Positions 56,890 through 64,000 of a stretch of DNA of 64,000 nt are shown here, in pieces. The stretch's first letter is position 1. Every line of letters begins with the position of its first letter. A program made the translations under genes and the position numbers. The notes under the pieces are model-generated. The model did no database searches. It was given only the letters and a program-made list of their open reading frames with translations, and was not told the origin of the DNA. The stretch covers positions 1,460,817 through 1,524,816 of the forward strand of contig NZ_CP022463.1 in the NCBI RefSeq assembly GCF_002224485.1. Direction: 5' to 3'. Source of the DNA: Sinomonas sp. R1AF57 (GTDB taxonomy: Bacteria > Actinomycetota > Actinomycetes > Actinomycetales > Micrococcaceae).

Positions 56890-57501
56890 GTGCACGCGGC
56901 GTGGGAGCGTTGGGACAGCTTCTGGGTGGCAGGTGTCCGGCGCGGCGCGGTGTTCCGCGCGTTCGACGGCGGCCTCCTCACCACGCGCGTCGCGTTCCAG
57001 GATGCCACCGGGACCCCTTTCGCCTCGGAATCGCTCGTGCGCCTCACGGACGACGGGGAGACCTGGCGGGCCTACCGCTACCGGCAGGAGCCGGGTGGGC
57101 TCGGCGAGGGCCTGCGCCGTGACGAGTCCGGCTTGGGCGTGGACACGCTGCCGGCAAGCGGCGAGTACCTCCTCGTCGCCCAGTTCGCGGCCTCCTCGCG
57201 CGGCATGGCGACATACCTGCGGGTCGACGAGGCCTGCCCCGACGCAGCACCCGCTCCGGCGCAGCTGCGCCGCGGCGGCGCTGAGCCCGTGGACCTGCCG
57301 GATGGACGCAGCATCCGCGCCGAGCGGCTCGATGTCACCGCTGGCGGGATGCGGGTGGCCACCTACTGGGCGCACGACGGCGGGGTCGTGCGGACCGCCT
57401 CCGCCGGCACTCTGGCCTTCGCCTGCCCGGGGGACAGAGAAGCCCTCGCGGGGATCGCGCCGCGACTGGGCGCGTTCCTCCGCGAGGGCTTCGGGGGCTG
57501 A
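56890..57501 (+). CDS. Hypothetical protein after the ECF operon
   Basis: The 203-residue soluble protein, starting with HAAWERWDSFWVAGVRRGAVFRAFD, is built mostly of beta strands, with Trp/Tyr-rich turns and a final helix GIAPRLGAFLREGF. I do not recognise the family. GTG at 56890 has GGAGGA 4 nt upstream. It lies 98 nt after the ECF ATPase, with a possible TAGTGT -10 and a small GC hairpin between, so it may be transcribed separately. It is convergent with fadB. Confidence 0.75.
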   Translation: MHAAWERWDSFWVAGVRRGAVFRAFDGGLLTTRVAFQDATGTPFASESLVRLTDDGETWRAYRYRQEPGGLGEGLRRDESGLGVDTLPASGEYLLVAQFAASSRGMATYLRVDEACPDAAPAPAQLRRGGAEPVDLPDGRSIRAERLDVTAGGMRVATYWAHDGGVVRTASAGTLAFACPGDREALAGIAPRLGAFLREGFGG

Positions 57502-57537
57502 CCCGCCTCCGCCCGGACAACCCGGGCGAGCCGCGTC

Positions 57538-59697
57538 TCAGATCTCCGGGTGGAACCGCTTCCCGTTGATGCGCTCGGACGCGCCGACCCGGTCCAGGTA
57601 GGGCGTGATTCCGCCCAGGTGCATGGGCCACCCGGCCCCCAGGATCATGCACAGGTCTACGTCCTCGGGGCCGGCCACCACGCCCTCGGCGAGCATGAGG
57701 CCGATCTCCTCGGCGAGCGCGTCCTGGCACCGGGTGAGGATCTGCTTGGCCGTGGACGGTGTGCTGCCGAAGCGCAGGAGGGCGAGCGTCGACTCCGGGA
57801 CCTCGCGTCCGCCGTCGGCCGCCGGAGCCCAGAGGCCCTTGATGCCTGCGTCGATGAGCGCCTGCTGGCTTGCCGAGACGTGGAAGCGGCCGCCGAAGGC
57901 AGCGTGCAGGGACTCCGCGACGTGCTGCGCGACGGGCAGCCCGACCATCTCGGCGAGCGTGAACGGAGTCATGGGCAGGCCCATCGGGGCCAGTGCGCCG
58001 TCCGCGACCTCGGCGGCCGTGCCCTCGTCGAATGCCGCCGTGACTTCGCCCATGAGGCGCAGCAGCACCCGGTTCACGACGAACGCCGGGGCGTCCTTGA
58101 CGAGCACGGCGGTCTTCTTCAGGCCCTTGGCCAGGGCGAACGCGGTGGCCAGGACCGCGGCGTCGGTCTGCGGGGCGCGCACAACCTCGATGAGCGGCAT
58201 GACGGCGACCGGGTTGAAGAAGTGGAATCCGACTACGCGCTCGGGGTGGGCCAGATCCTGCGCCATGGCCGTGACGGAGAGCGAGGACGTGTTGGTGGCG
58301 AGGATGCATTCCGGCTTGACCACCGCCTCCACTTCGGCGAGCACCTGCTCCTTGACCGCGAGTTCCTCGAACACGGCCTCGATGACGAAGTCCGCGTCGG
58401 CGAACTCGGCCTTCGACACCGAGCCGGTGACGAGCGCCTTGGTGCGGTTGGCGGCGTCGGCGGAGATCCGGCCCTTGCCGAGCAGCCTGTCCACCTCGGC
58501 GTGGACGTGCCCCACGCCCTTCTCCACCCGGGCCTGGTCGACGTCCGTCATGACGACGGGGACCTTCAGCTGCCGCGCGAACACGAGGGCGAGCTGGCCG
58601 GCCATGAGTCCCGCGCCGACGATCCCGACCTTGGTCACGGGCCGGGCCAGCTTCGCATCCGGCGCCCCGGCGGGCCGCTTGGCGCGCTTCTGGACGAGGT
58701 CGAGGAAGGCGTACACGGTGTCGCGGAACTGTGGGGACTGCATGAGCCCGGTGAGCGCGGCGACTTCGAGCTCGGCGGATTCCTCCTGCGTGGCGTGTGC
58801 CCCCGCCTCGAACACGTCGAGCACCTTCCCCGGGGCGGGGGCGGCATCCGACGTCTTCGCGCTGACGACGGCGCGCGCGGCCTTCGCAGCCTCGGCCCAC
58901 CGCTGCGCTGCGGCAGCGTCCTCCCGGGGTTCGACGGCATGCGGCCGCTCCACGGTGGTGCCGCCGGAGAGCACCGAGGCGGCCCACACGAGGGAACGCT
59001 CGAGGAAGTCGGCGGGCTCGAAGAGGGCATCGGCGATCCCGAGTTCGAACGCCTCCGTGCCGCGGAGGGTGCGGTTGTTGTTCAGGGGGTTCTCGATCAT
59101 CACCCTGAGGCCGGCTTCGGGCCCTGTGAGCCGGGGGAGGCGCCACACTCCGCCCCAGCCCGGGATGAGGCCGATGAACGCCTCCGGCAGCCCGATGCCC
59201 TGGGCGCCCGCGGAGACTGTGCGGTACGTGCACGCGAGCGCGATCTCGAGGCCGCCGCCGAGGGCGACTCCGTTGATGAAGGCGAAGGTCGGCACGCCGA
59301 CTCCGCCCGCGAGGAGGTCATAGGCGGCATGGCCGAGGCGCGCCATCTGCTCTCCCGCCGCGGGATCGCGCAGGGTCTTGACCGTCGTCAGGTCGGCGCC
59401 GGCGACGAGGAAGTACGGCTTGCCAGTGACCGCCACGGCGTGGATCTCTCCCGCCGCCGCCCGCGCCCGCAGCCCTTCCAGCGTCCGGCCGAGCTCGATG
59501 AGCGTGTTGGGGCCGAGGGTCGTGGGCCTGGTGTGGTCGAGGCCGTTGTCGAGCGTGATCAGCGCGACCCGGACGGTGCCGCCGTCCGTGGGCACCTCGA
59601 CGTCCTTCACGAGCGAGTGGGTGACCACTTCGTCGGGCACGTGGGCGGCGAGCCCCGCAAAGGCGTCGAACCGTGAGGTGGGGGTGGTGGCGCTCAT
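57538..59697 (-). CDS. fadB: Multifunctional enoyl-CoA hydratase / 3-hydroxyacyl-CoA dehydrogenase
   Basis: This enzyme carries out the hydration and NAD+-dependent oxidation steps of fatty acid beta-oxidation. The 719 residues have an N-terminal crotonase domain (about 14-300, GVALGGGLEIALAC and LPEAFIGLIPGWGG with the catalytic Glu). A Rossmann domain (VGIVGAGLMAGQLALVFARQ, about 353) and C-terminal dehydrogenase domains follow, with the active His in VGFHFFNPVAVMPLIE. The GAGLMAGQ form differs from the textbook GAGxMGxGI but looks like the form I associate with actinobacterial FadB. The ATG follows the fadA stop with no gap, so the pair forms an operon and probably an FadAB complex. Confidence 0.93.
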   Translation of the reverse strand: MSATTPTSRFDAFAGLAAHVPDEVVTHSLVKDVEVPTDGGTVRVALITLDNGLDHTRPTTLGPNTLIELGRTLEGLRARAAAGEIHAVAVTGKPYFLVAGADLTTVKTLRDPAAGEQMARLGHAAYDLLAGGVGVPTFAFINGVALGGGLEIALACTYRTVSAGAQGIGLPEAFIGLIPGWGGVWRLPRLTGPEAGLRVMIENPLNNNRTLRGTEAFELGIADALFEPADFLERSLVWAASVLSGGTTVERPHAVEPREDAAAAQRWAEAAKAARAVVSAKTSDAAPAPGKVLDVFEAGAHATQEESAELEVAALTGLMQSPQFRDTVYAFLDLVQKRAKRPAGAPDAKLARPVTKVGIVGAGLMAGQLALVFARQLKVPVVMTDVDQARVEKGVGHVHAEVDRLLGKGRISADAANRTKALVTGSVSKAEFADADFVIEAVFEELAVKEQVLAEVEAVVKPECILATNTSSLSVTAMAQDLAHPERVVGFHFFNPVAVMPLIEVVRAPQTDAAVLATAFALAKGLKKTAVLVKDAPAFVVNRVLLRLMGEVTAAFDEGTAAEVADGALAPMGLPMTPFTLAEMVGLPVAQHVAESLHAAFGGRFHVSASQQALIDAGIKGLWAPAADGGREVPESTLALLRFGSTPSTAKQILTRCQDALAEEIGLMLAEGVVAGPEDVDLCMILGAGWPMHLGGITPYLDRVGASERINGKRFHPEI

Positions 59698-60915
59698 TCA
59701 CTCGCCCTTCCGGTAGTCGGGGTGGTGGGGGTTCTCCCAGATGACGGTGCCGCCCATGCCGAGGCCGATGCACATCGTGGTCATGCCGTAGCGGACGCTC
59801 GGGTCCTCGGCGAACTGGCGCGCGAGCTGGGTCATGAGGCGCACGCCAGAGGAGGCGAGCGGGTGCCCGACGGCGATCGCTCCGCCGTAGCGGTTGACGC
59901 GGGGGTCGTCGTCGGCGATCCCGAAGTGGTCCAGGAAGCTCAGGACCTGGACGGCGAAGGCCTCGTTGATCTCGAACAGGCCGATGTCCTGGATTCCCAG
60001 GCCGGCCTTGGCAAGGGCCTTCTCGGTGGCCGGGACGGGGCCGATGCCCATGACCTCCGGCTCGACGCCCGCGAACGCGAAGGCGACGAGGCGCATCTTC
60101 GGCTCGAGTCCGAGTTCTCCGGCGGTCTCCGCCGACGTGAGCAGGCACGCCGTCGCACCGTCGTTGAGGCCTGCCGCGTTGCCCGCGGTGACCCTGCCAT
60201 GGGGGCGGAACGGGGTCCGGAGGCCGGCGAGGTCCTCGAGTGTGGTACCCGGCCGCGGCGGCTCGTCCGCGGTCGCGAGGCCGAACCCCTCGCCGGGCCG
60301 GTGCGTGGCGACGGGGACCAGATCGGGCTGGATCTTCCCGTCCCCGTATGCTGCGGCGAGCTTGGCCTGGGAGGCGACGGCGTAGGCGTCGGCGCGCTCC
60401 CTGGTGATGGCCGGAAAGCGGTCGTGGAGGTTCTCGGCCGTGTTGCCCATGTTCAGCGCTGCGGGGTCCACGAGCCTCTCGGACATGAAGCGCGGGTTCG
60501 GGTCGGCTCCCGCACCCATCGGGTGGCTGCCCATGTGCTCGACGCCGCCGGCGATCACGACGTCGTACGCGCCCACCCCGATGCCGCTCGCCGTCGTCGT
60601 CACGGCCGTCATGGCACCGGCGCACATGCGGTCGACGGCGAAGCCGGGGACGCTGCGGGGAAGGCCCGCGAGGAGTGCGGCAGTTCGCCCGATCGTGAGC
60701 CCCTGGTCTCCGGTCTGTGTGGTGGCAGCGATGGAGACCTCGTCCACGCGCTCGGCCGGCAGCGACGGGTTGCGGCGCAGCAGCTCGCGGATGGTCTTGA
60801 CGACGAGGTCGTCGGCGCGGGTGCCATGGTAGATCCCCTTCTCGCCGGCTCTGCCGAAGGGGGTGCGGACGCCGTCGACGAAGACGACGTCCCTGATGTG
60901 ACGTGCAGTACTCAT
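59698..60915 (-). CDS. fadA: Acetyl-CoA C-acyltransferase (3-ketoacyl-CoA thiolase)
   Basis: This is the thiolytic last step of beta-oxidation. The 405 residues contain the nucleophile Cys98 in VDRMCAGAMTAV, GGVEHMGSHPMG, the NEAFAVQVL block, the active His in AVGHPLASSG and the second Cys in TTMCIGLGMGG. The start is the ATG at 60915, from which MSTARHIRDVVFVDGVRTPFG matches the family. It follows a TTGCCA-N17-TAACAT promoter by 7 nt. A long palindrome overlaps this promoter, so fatty-acid-responsive repression is likely. Confidence 0.94.
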   Translation of the reverse strand: MSTARHIRDVVFVDGVRTPFGRAGEKGIYHGTRADDLVVKTIRELLRRNPSLPAERVDEVSIAATTQTGDQGLTIGRTAALLAGLPRSVPGFAVDRMCAGAMTAVTTTASGIGVGAYDVVIAGGVEHMGSHPMGAGADPNPRFMSERLVDPAALNMGNTAENLHDRFPAITRERADAYAVASQAKLAAAYGDGKIQPDLVPVATHRPGEGFGLATADEPPRPGTTLEDLAGLRTPFRPHGRVTAGNAAGLNDGATACLLTSAETAGELGLEPKMRLVAFAFAGVEPEVMGIGPVPATEKALAKAGLGIQDIGLFEINEAFAVQVLSFLDHFGIADDDPRVNRYGGAIAVGHPLASSGVRLMTQLARQFAEDPSVRYGMTTMCIGLGMGGTVIWENPHHPDYRKGE

Positions 60916-60922
60916 GCCGCTA

Positions 60923-60951
60923 ATGTTACTGACCAGTAACATCTGTGGCAA
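60923..60951 (-). promoter_or_regulatory. fadAB promoter overlapped by a 20-bp palindromic operator
   Basis: On the minus strand TTGCCA (plus-strand 60946-60951), a 17-nt spacer and TAACAT (60923-60928) form a good promoter. The palindrome ATGTTACTG-N2-CAGTAACAT (60923-60942) covers the -10 and most of the spacer. Such symmetry is typical of TetR-family fatty acid regulators. Confidence 0.7.
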
Positions 60952-60960
60952 TGGGGTCGG

Positions 60961-62367
60961 TCAGTCCTCGACGGTGTCCTTCCTGGCCCTCGCAGCAAGC
61001 GGCTCTGAGTGCTCGAACGCGTCGAGGATGAGCGGGGCCACATGCTGGATCTGCCACTCACGCGCACCCAGTCCCCGAAGCGCGGCGGCCAGTGACTCGA
61101 GCGTCAGCGGCTCCGGGGGGCGCCACGCGACACGTCGCAGGTGGTCCGGCGTCAGGAGGTTCTCGGTGGGCATGTGCAGCGCGTCCGCGGCCGCCGCGAC
61201 GCGCGGGCGTGCGGTCTTGAACCGCGCCGCCGCTTCCGGGTCGCGCTCGTCCCAGACCCGTGGCGGAGGCGGCGCGGAGCTGGGAACATGCAGCGGAGGG
61301 AGCTCTTCGAGGCGACGCGCTGCCGCGATGGCGCGGAGCCACCGGGGCGCCTCGCGCTGGGCGGCGCGCCCGTGGAAGCCCTTGGTGGTCAGCAGCTGGG
61401 GGACGGTGGTCGGCATGGCACGCGCCACCGCGACGAGCGCCGAGTCGGGGATGAGCTTGCCGGGGGCGATGTCACGCTTCGCCGCGAGGGCGTCGCGCTC
61501 GAGCCACAGCTCGCGGACGGCGGCGAGCTGGCGCCGGTCGCGGATCTGGTGGACCCCCGAGGTGCGGCGCCAAGGGTCCTGCTTCGGCTCCGGGACGCCC
61601 GCCGCGAGGATCGCTGCGAACTCCTCCTCGGCGAAGCCGAGCTTGCCCTGGCCTTCGAGCAGCTCGATCAGCTCCTCGCGCAGCTCGACCAGGACCTCGA
61701 CATCGAGCGCCGCATACCGCAGCCACGGCTCGGGGAGCGGTCGCGTCGACCAGTCGGCGGCCGAGTGCTCCTTGGCGAGGCCGAACCCCAGCATCTGCTC
61801 GACAACGGCGGCGAGCCCCACACGCGGGAGCCCTGCGAGCCGGGCCGCGAGCTCGGTGTCGAAGAGCCTGTCGGGCCACATCCCCAGCTCGGCGAGGCAC
61901 GGAAGGTCCTGCGTGGAGGCGTGGATGATCCATTCGACGCCGCGCAGGGCCTCGTTGATGATCTTCAGGTCGTCGAAGGGCTCCGGGTCGATGAGCCACG
62001 TGCCCGCGCCCTCGCGGCGGATCTGGACGAGGAAGGCCCGTTGCCCGTAGCGGAAGCCTGAGGCGCGTTCGGCGTCGACGCCGGCGGGTCCCGTTCCGGC
62101 CGCGATCGCCCGGGCCGCGCGCTCGAGCCCCTCGTCGGTGGAGATGACGAGCGGGACGCCGTCCCGCGGCGCGTCGAGGTCCACGACAGCGGGGACCGGC
62201 ACCTCGAAACCCTCGACGGCGATGTGAGCGGCTCTGCGGACCACGGACGCCGCGGGAGCGTCGGCCGCCGCGGCTTCGGCGGGCACGGCATCGGACCGCC
62301 GCCCTGACGCTGCGGTGGGAGCGTCGTTGTCCTTCGGGTGGGGAACGTCGTGGGGCTGAGCGGTCAT
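60961..62367 (-). CDS. RNase D-like 3'-5' exonuclease with HRDC domain
   Basis: The 468-residue DEDD-family nuclease is related to RNase D. Exo I is visible as GVDAERASG (Asp98, Glu100), Exo II in IIHASTQDLPCLAELG and Exo III as YAALDVEVL. An HRDC domain (about 270-350) and a C-terminal helical region follow. The N-terminal 45 residues are disordered. ATG at 62367 is used; the frame extends upstream without family similarity. TACACT 9 nt before the ATG may be the -10. The pairing with DUF3000 is conserved in actinobacteria. Confidence 0.92.
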   Translation of the reverse strand: MTAQPHDVPHPKDNDAPTAASGRRSDAVPAEAAAADAPAASVVRRAAHIAVEGFEVPVPAVVDLDAPRDGVPLVISTDEGLERAARAIAAGTGPAGVDAERASGFRYGQRAFLVQIRREGAGTWLIDPEPFDDLKIINEALRGVEWIIHASTQDLPCLAELGMWPDRLFDTELAARLAGLPRVGLAAVVEQMLGFGLAKEHSAADWSTRPLPEPWLRYAALDVEVLVELREELIELLEGQGKLGFAEEEFAAILAAGVPEPKQDPWRRTSGVHQIRDRRQLAAVRELWLERDALAAKRDIAPGKLIPDSALVAVARAMPTTVPQLLTTKGFHGRAAQREAPRWLRAIAAARRLEELPPLHVPSSAPPPPRVWDERDPEAAARFKTARPRVAAAADALHMPTENLLTPDHLRRVAWRPPEPLTLESLAAALRGLGAREWQIQHVAPLILDAFEHSEPLAARARKDTVED

Positions 62368-62410
62368 GGTGACGTCAGTGTACCGCCGGTGCCGGCCGTG
62401 CCGGCGGCGC

Positions 62411-62995
62411 TCACGGCTTCTCCGCTGGCCGGGGACGGCGCCAGTGAAGCGCCGCGACACCCGGAGGGAGAGGCGGCACGCCTGCGAAGCTGCAGACCAT
62501 GTCGCACCATGCCTCGAGGTGGTCCCTCATCTGCGGGCCCGCGGGAGTCCACGAGGCCCTCAGCTCGATGTCGATCGCATCGCTGCGCCCTGCGAGGGTC
62601 CCGAAGGACTCCGAGAGCACGCGTGTAGCGGTCCCGCCGGCGGCTGCATAGCCGGCGTGGTGCTTCTCGAGCGACTCCACGAGCCATGTCCAGGCGACGG
62701 AGCCCAGCAGGGCGTCGTTCCCCATCTCGGGCTCGAGCTGGGCGCGGATGTAGGTCACGATCCGGAACGTGCCCTCCCAGACCGCGGGCGGCTCGGGGTC
62801 GTGCAGGAGGATGAACCTGCCAGTCGCCAGTTCCTCGTCGTCGTCGCGCACCTCGGCCTCGAGGGCCACGGCGTACGGGGCCAGACGGGCCGGAGCAGGA
62901 ATCTCCTTGAGCCCCAGCTCGCGCCGGTTCGACGCACTGCGGAGTGAGCGCAGAGCGCTGACGAAATCCGCAGGCAGGTGTGCTAGTGCGGTCAC
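62411..62995 (-). CDS. DUF3000 family protein
   Basis: The 194-residue soluble protein of actinobacterial distribution contains the family blocks LPADFVSALRSLRSASNRRELGLKEIPAPARLAPYAVAL, ATGRFILLHDPEPPAVWEGTFRIVTY and GNDALLGSVAWTWLVESL. It is conserved next to the RNase D-like gene and has no known function. GTG at 62995 has TACGCT 6 nt upstream and no ribosome binding site. Confidence 0.92.
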   Translation of the reverse strand: MTALAHLPADFVSALRSLRSASNRRELGLKEIPAPARLAPYAVALEAEVRDDDEELATGRFILLHDPEPPAVWEGTFRIVTYIRAQLEPEMGNDALLGSVAWTWLVESLEKHHAGYAAAGGTATRVLSESFGTLAGRSDAIDIELRASWTPAGPQMRDHLEAWCDMVCSFAGVPPLPPGVAALHWRRPRPAEKP

Positions 62996-63007
62996 CTCAC
63001 CAGCGTA
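62996..63007 (-). promoter_or_regulatory. Putative leaderless promoter -10 (TACGCT) of the DUF3000 gene
   Basis: On the minus strand TACGCT (plus-strand 63002-63007) is 6 nt from the GTG at 62995. Confidence 0.45.
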
Positions 63008-63077
63008 CGCTCAGGCCCTGCGGCCCCTCTGGAGCGGCACGCCGGTCCAGCCGCCTGCGTGCCGCCCGGCCCAGGCG

Positions 63078-64000
63078 TCACCGCCCCAGTTCCGCCCGCA
63101 GCGCCTCGGCGAACCGGTCGACATCCTCGGGGGTCGTGTCGAAGGAGCACATCCAGCGGACCTCGCGGCGGGAGGCGTCCCAGTCGTAGAAGCGGAACTT
63201 TTCGCGCACGCGGTCAGCCACGCCCTCGGGGAGGATCGCGAAGACCCCGTTGGACTCGGTGGGCTGGGTGAGCTCGACGCCGTCGAGGCTTTCGACGGCC
63301 GAGCGGAGGCGGGCGGCCATCGCGTTGGCGTGTGCCGCCGACCGCAGCCAGAGGCCGTCCTCGAGGAGGGCGAGGAACTGCGCCGAGACGAAGCGCATCT
63401 TGGAGGCGAGCTGCATGTCCATCTTGCGAAGGTACGTGAGTCCGCGCGCCGCCTCAGGGTTGAGGGCGACGACGCATTCACCGAACAGCATGCCGTTCTT
63501 TGTCCCGCCGAAGGAGAGGATGTCAACCCCTGCGCCCGCGGTGAACTCGCGCACCGGAACTCCGAGGGCGGCCGCCGCGTTCGCGAGCCGGGCCCCGTCC
63601 ATGTGCACGCTCATGCCGCGGGCGTGGGCGTGCTCGGTGATCGCCCGGATCTCCTCCACGGAGTAGAGGGTCCCGAGCTCGGTGGTCTGGGTGATCGAGA
63701 CGGCGAGCGGCTGTGCACGGTGCTCGTCGCCCCAGCCCCAGGCCTCCCGGTCGATGAGTTCAGCGGTGAGCTTGCCGTCCGGGGCAGGGACGGCAAGGAG
63801 CTTGATCCCGCCCACACGCTCCGGTGCGCCGTTCTCGTCCACGTTGATGTGGGCGGTCGTCGCGCACACCACAGCACCCCAGCGCGGGAGCAGCGACTGG
63901 AGGGAGACGACGTTCGCGCCGGTGCCGTTGAACACCGGGTACGCTTCGGCCGCCTCTCCGAACAGGCCCTTGACGGCCTCCTGGAGCCTCGCGGTGTAGT
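63078..64000 (-). CDS. Threonine aldolase-like PLP enzyme, 5' end outside window
   Basis: At least 307 residues of a fold-type I PLP enzyme of the beta-eliminating lyase/threonine aldolase family are present, and the frame stays open to the window edge. The PLP lysine is in LSFGGTKNGML, the Asp that contacts the pyridine nitrogen is in VHMDGARLANAA, and the glycine-rich FNGTGANVVSL lies near the visible N-terminus. Such enzymes cleave L-threonine or L-allo-threonine to glycine and acetaldehyde. The N-terminal 30-50 residues are missing from view. Confidence 0.88.
   Translation of the reverse strand, partial: YTARLQEAVKGLFGEAAEAYPVFNGTGANVVSLQSLLPRWGAVVCATTAHINVDENGAPERVGGIKLLAVPAPDGKLTAELIDREAWGWGDEHRAQPLAVSITQTTELGTLYSVEEIRAITEHAHARGMSVHMDGARLANAAAALGVPVREFTAGAGVDILSFGGTKNGMLFGECVVALNPEAARGLTYLRKMDMQLASKMRFVSAQFLALLEDGLWLRSAAHANAMAARLRSAVESLDGVELTQPTESNGVFAILPEGVADRVREKFRFYDWDASRREVRWMCSFDTTPEDVDRFAEALRAELGR

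Noticed and set aside
57538-59697. The atypical GAGLMAGQ Rossmann motif of FadB as a sign of inactivity
   Set aside because: The active His and neighbouring residues are intact, and the same form looks familiar from actinobacterial FadB proteins, so it seems to be a family trait.

Overview
This window is high-GC (about 70%) actinobacterial chromosome, most likely from the Micrococcaceae (Arthrobacter/Sinomonas type). The reasons are the frequent GTG and TTG starts, the many TANNNT boxes placed 6 nt before a start codon, and a set of actinobacteria-restricted families (SepH, DUF3000, DUF3093, DUF3159, DUF3710, DUF4192, DUF4193, DUF5998, DUF7455, PAC2). I see no insertion sequence, prophage, CRISPR array, tRNA or rRNA. 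The window is almost entirely core genome. A gene is cut at each end: a membrane-anchored protein at 1-633 and a threonine aldolase-like enzyme at 63078-64000.

Layout. 0-11 kb holds a tricorn-type protease, OsmC, a small membrane protein, the 2-oxoacid dehydrogenase E2/E3 pair (sucB-lpdA), leucyl aminopeptidase and a PAC2 protein. 11-19 kb holds an MFS transporter, DUF4192, the principal sigma factor sigA, DUF7455 and topoisomerase IV subunit B (parE). 18.8-26.5 kb is a respiration block: an M56 membrane protease and a BlaI-type repressor read leftward, and cydA-cydB-cydDC (bd oxidase and its fused ABC exporter) read rightward. The divergent region carries three copies of one inverted repeat, TTCTAC-N5-GTAGAA. 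26.5-35 kb holds a DinB-like protein, an unusual repeat cluster, parC, a GNAT/acyl-CoA-synthetase fusion, DUF5998, a phosphodiesterase and thymidine kinase.

35-51 kb contains sepH and then the gene order DUF4193 / DUF3093 / dut / DUF3710 / OB-fold / DUF3159 / two TrkA proteins / APC permease / TRAM-domain methyltransferase, followed by acnA and dxs. Much of this order is shared with other actinobacteria, including the Mycobacterium tuberculosis sigA-dut-ceoBC-dxs neighbourhood. 51-57 kb holds an aldo/keto reductase, a nucleoside hydrolase and an ECF transporter (S, T and a fused double ATPase in which one of the two ATP sites is degenerate by sequence). 57-64 kb holds the fatty acid beta-oxidation pair fadA-fadB behind a 20-bp palindromic operator, an RNase D-like exonuclease, DUF3000 and the truncated aldolase.

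Most striking observations: (1) the BlaI/M56 pair and cydABDC share three matching operators, which suggests a proteolysis-controlled switch for the bd oxidase; (2) the ECF double ATPase has lost the Walker A lysine, catalytic glutamate and switch histidine in its first half and the LSGGQ motif in its second half, all belonging to the same composite site; (3) the fadA promoter is overlapped by an ATGTTACTG-N2-CAGTAACAT palindrome; (4) a dozen genes carry leaderless-type promoter/start spacing; (5) an intergenic element at 27.15-27.3 kb consists of one inverted and three direct copies of a GTACCYGAGAY motif.
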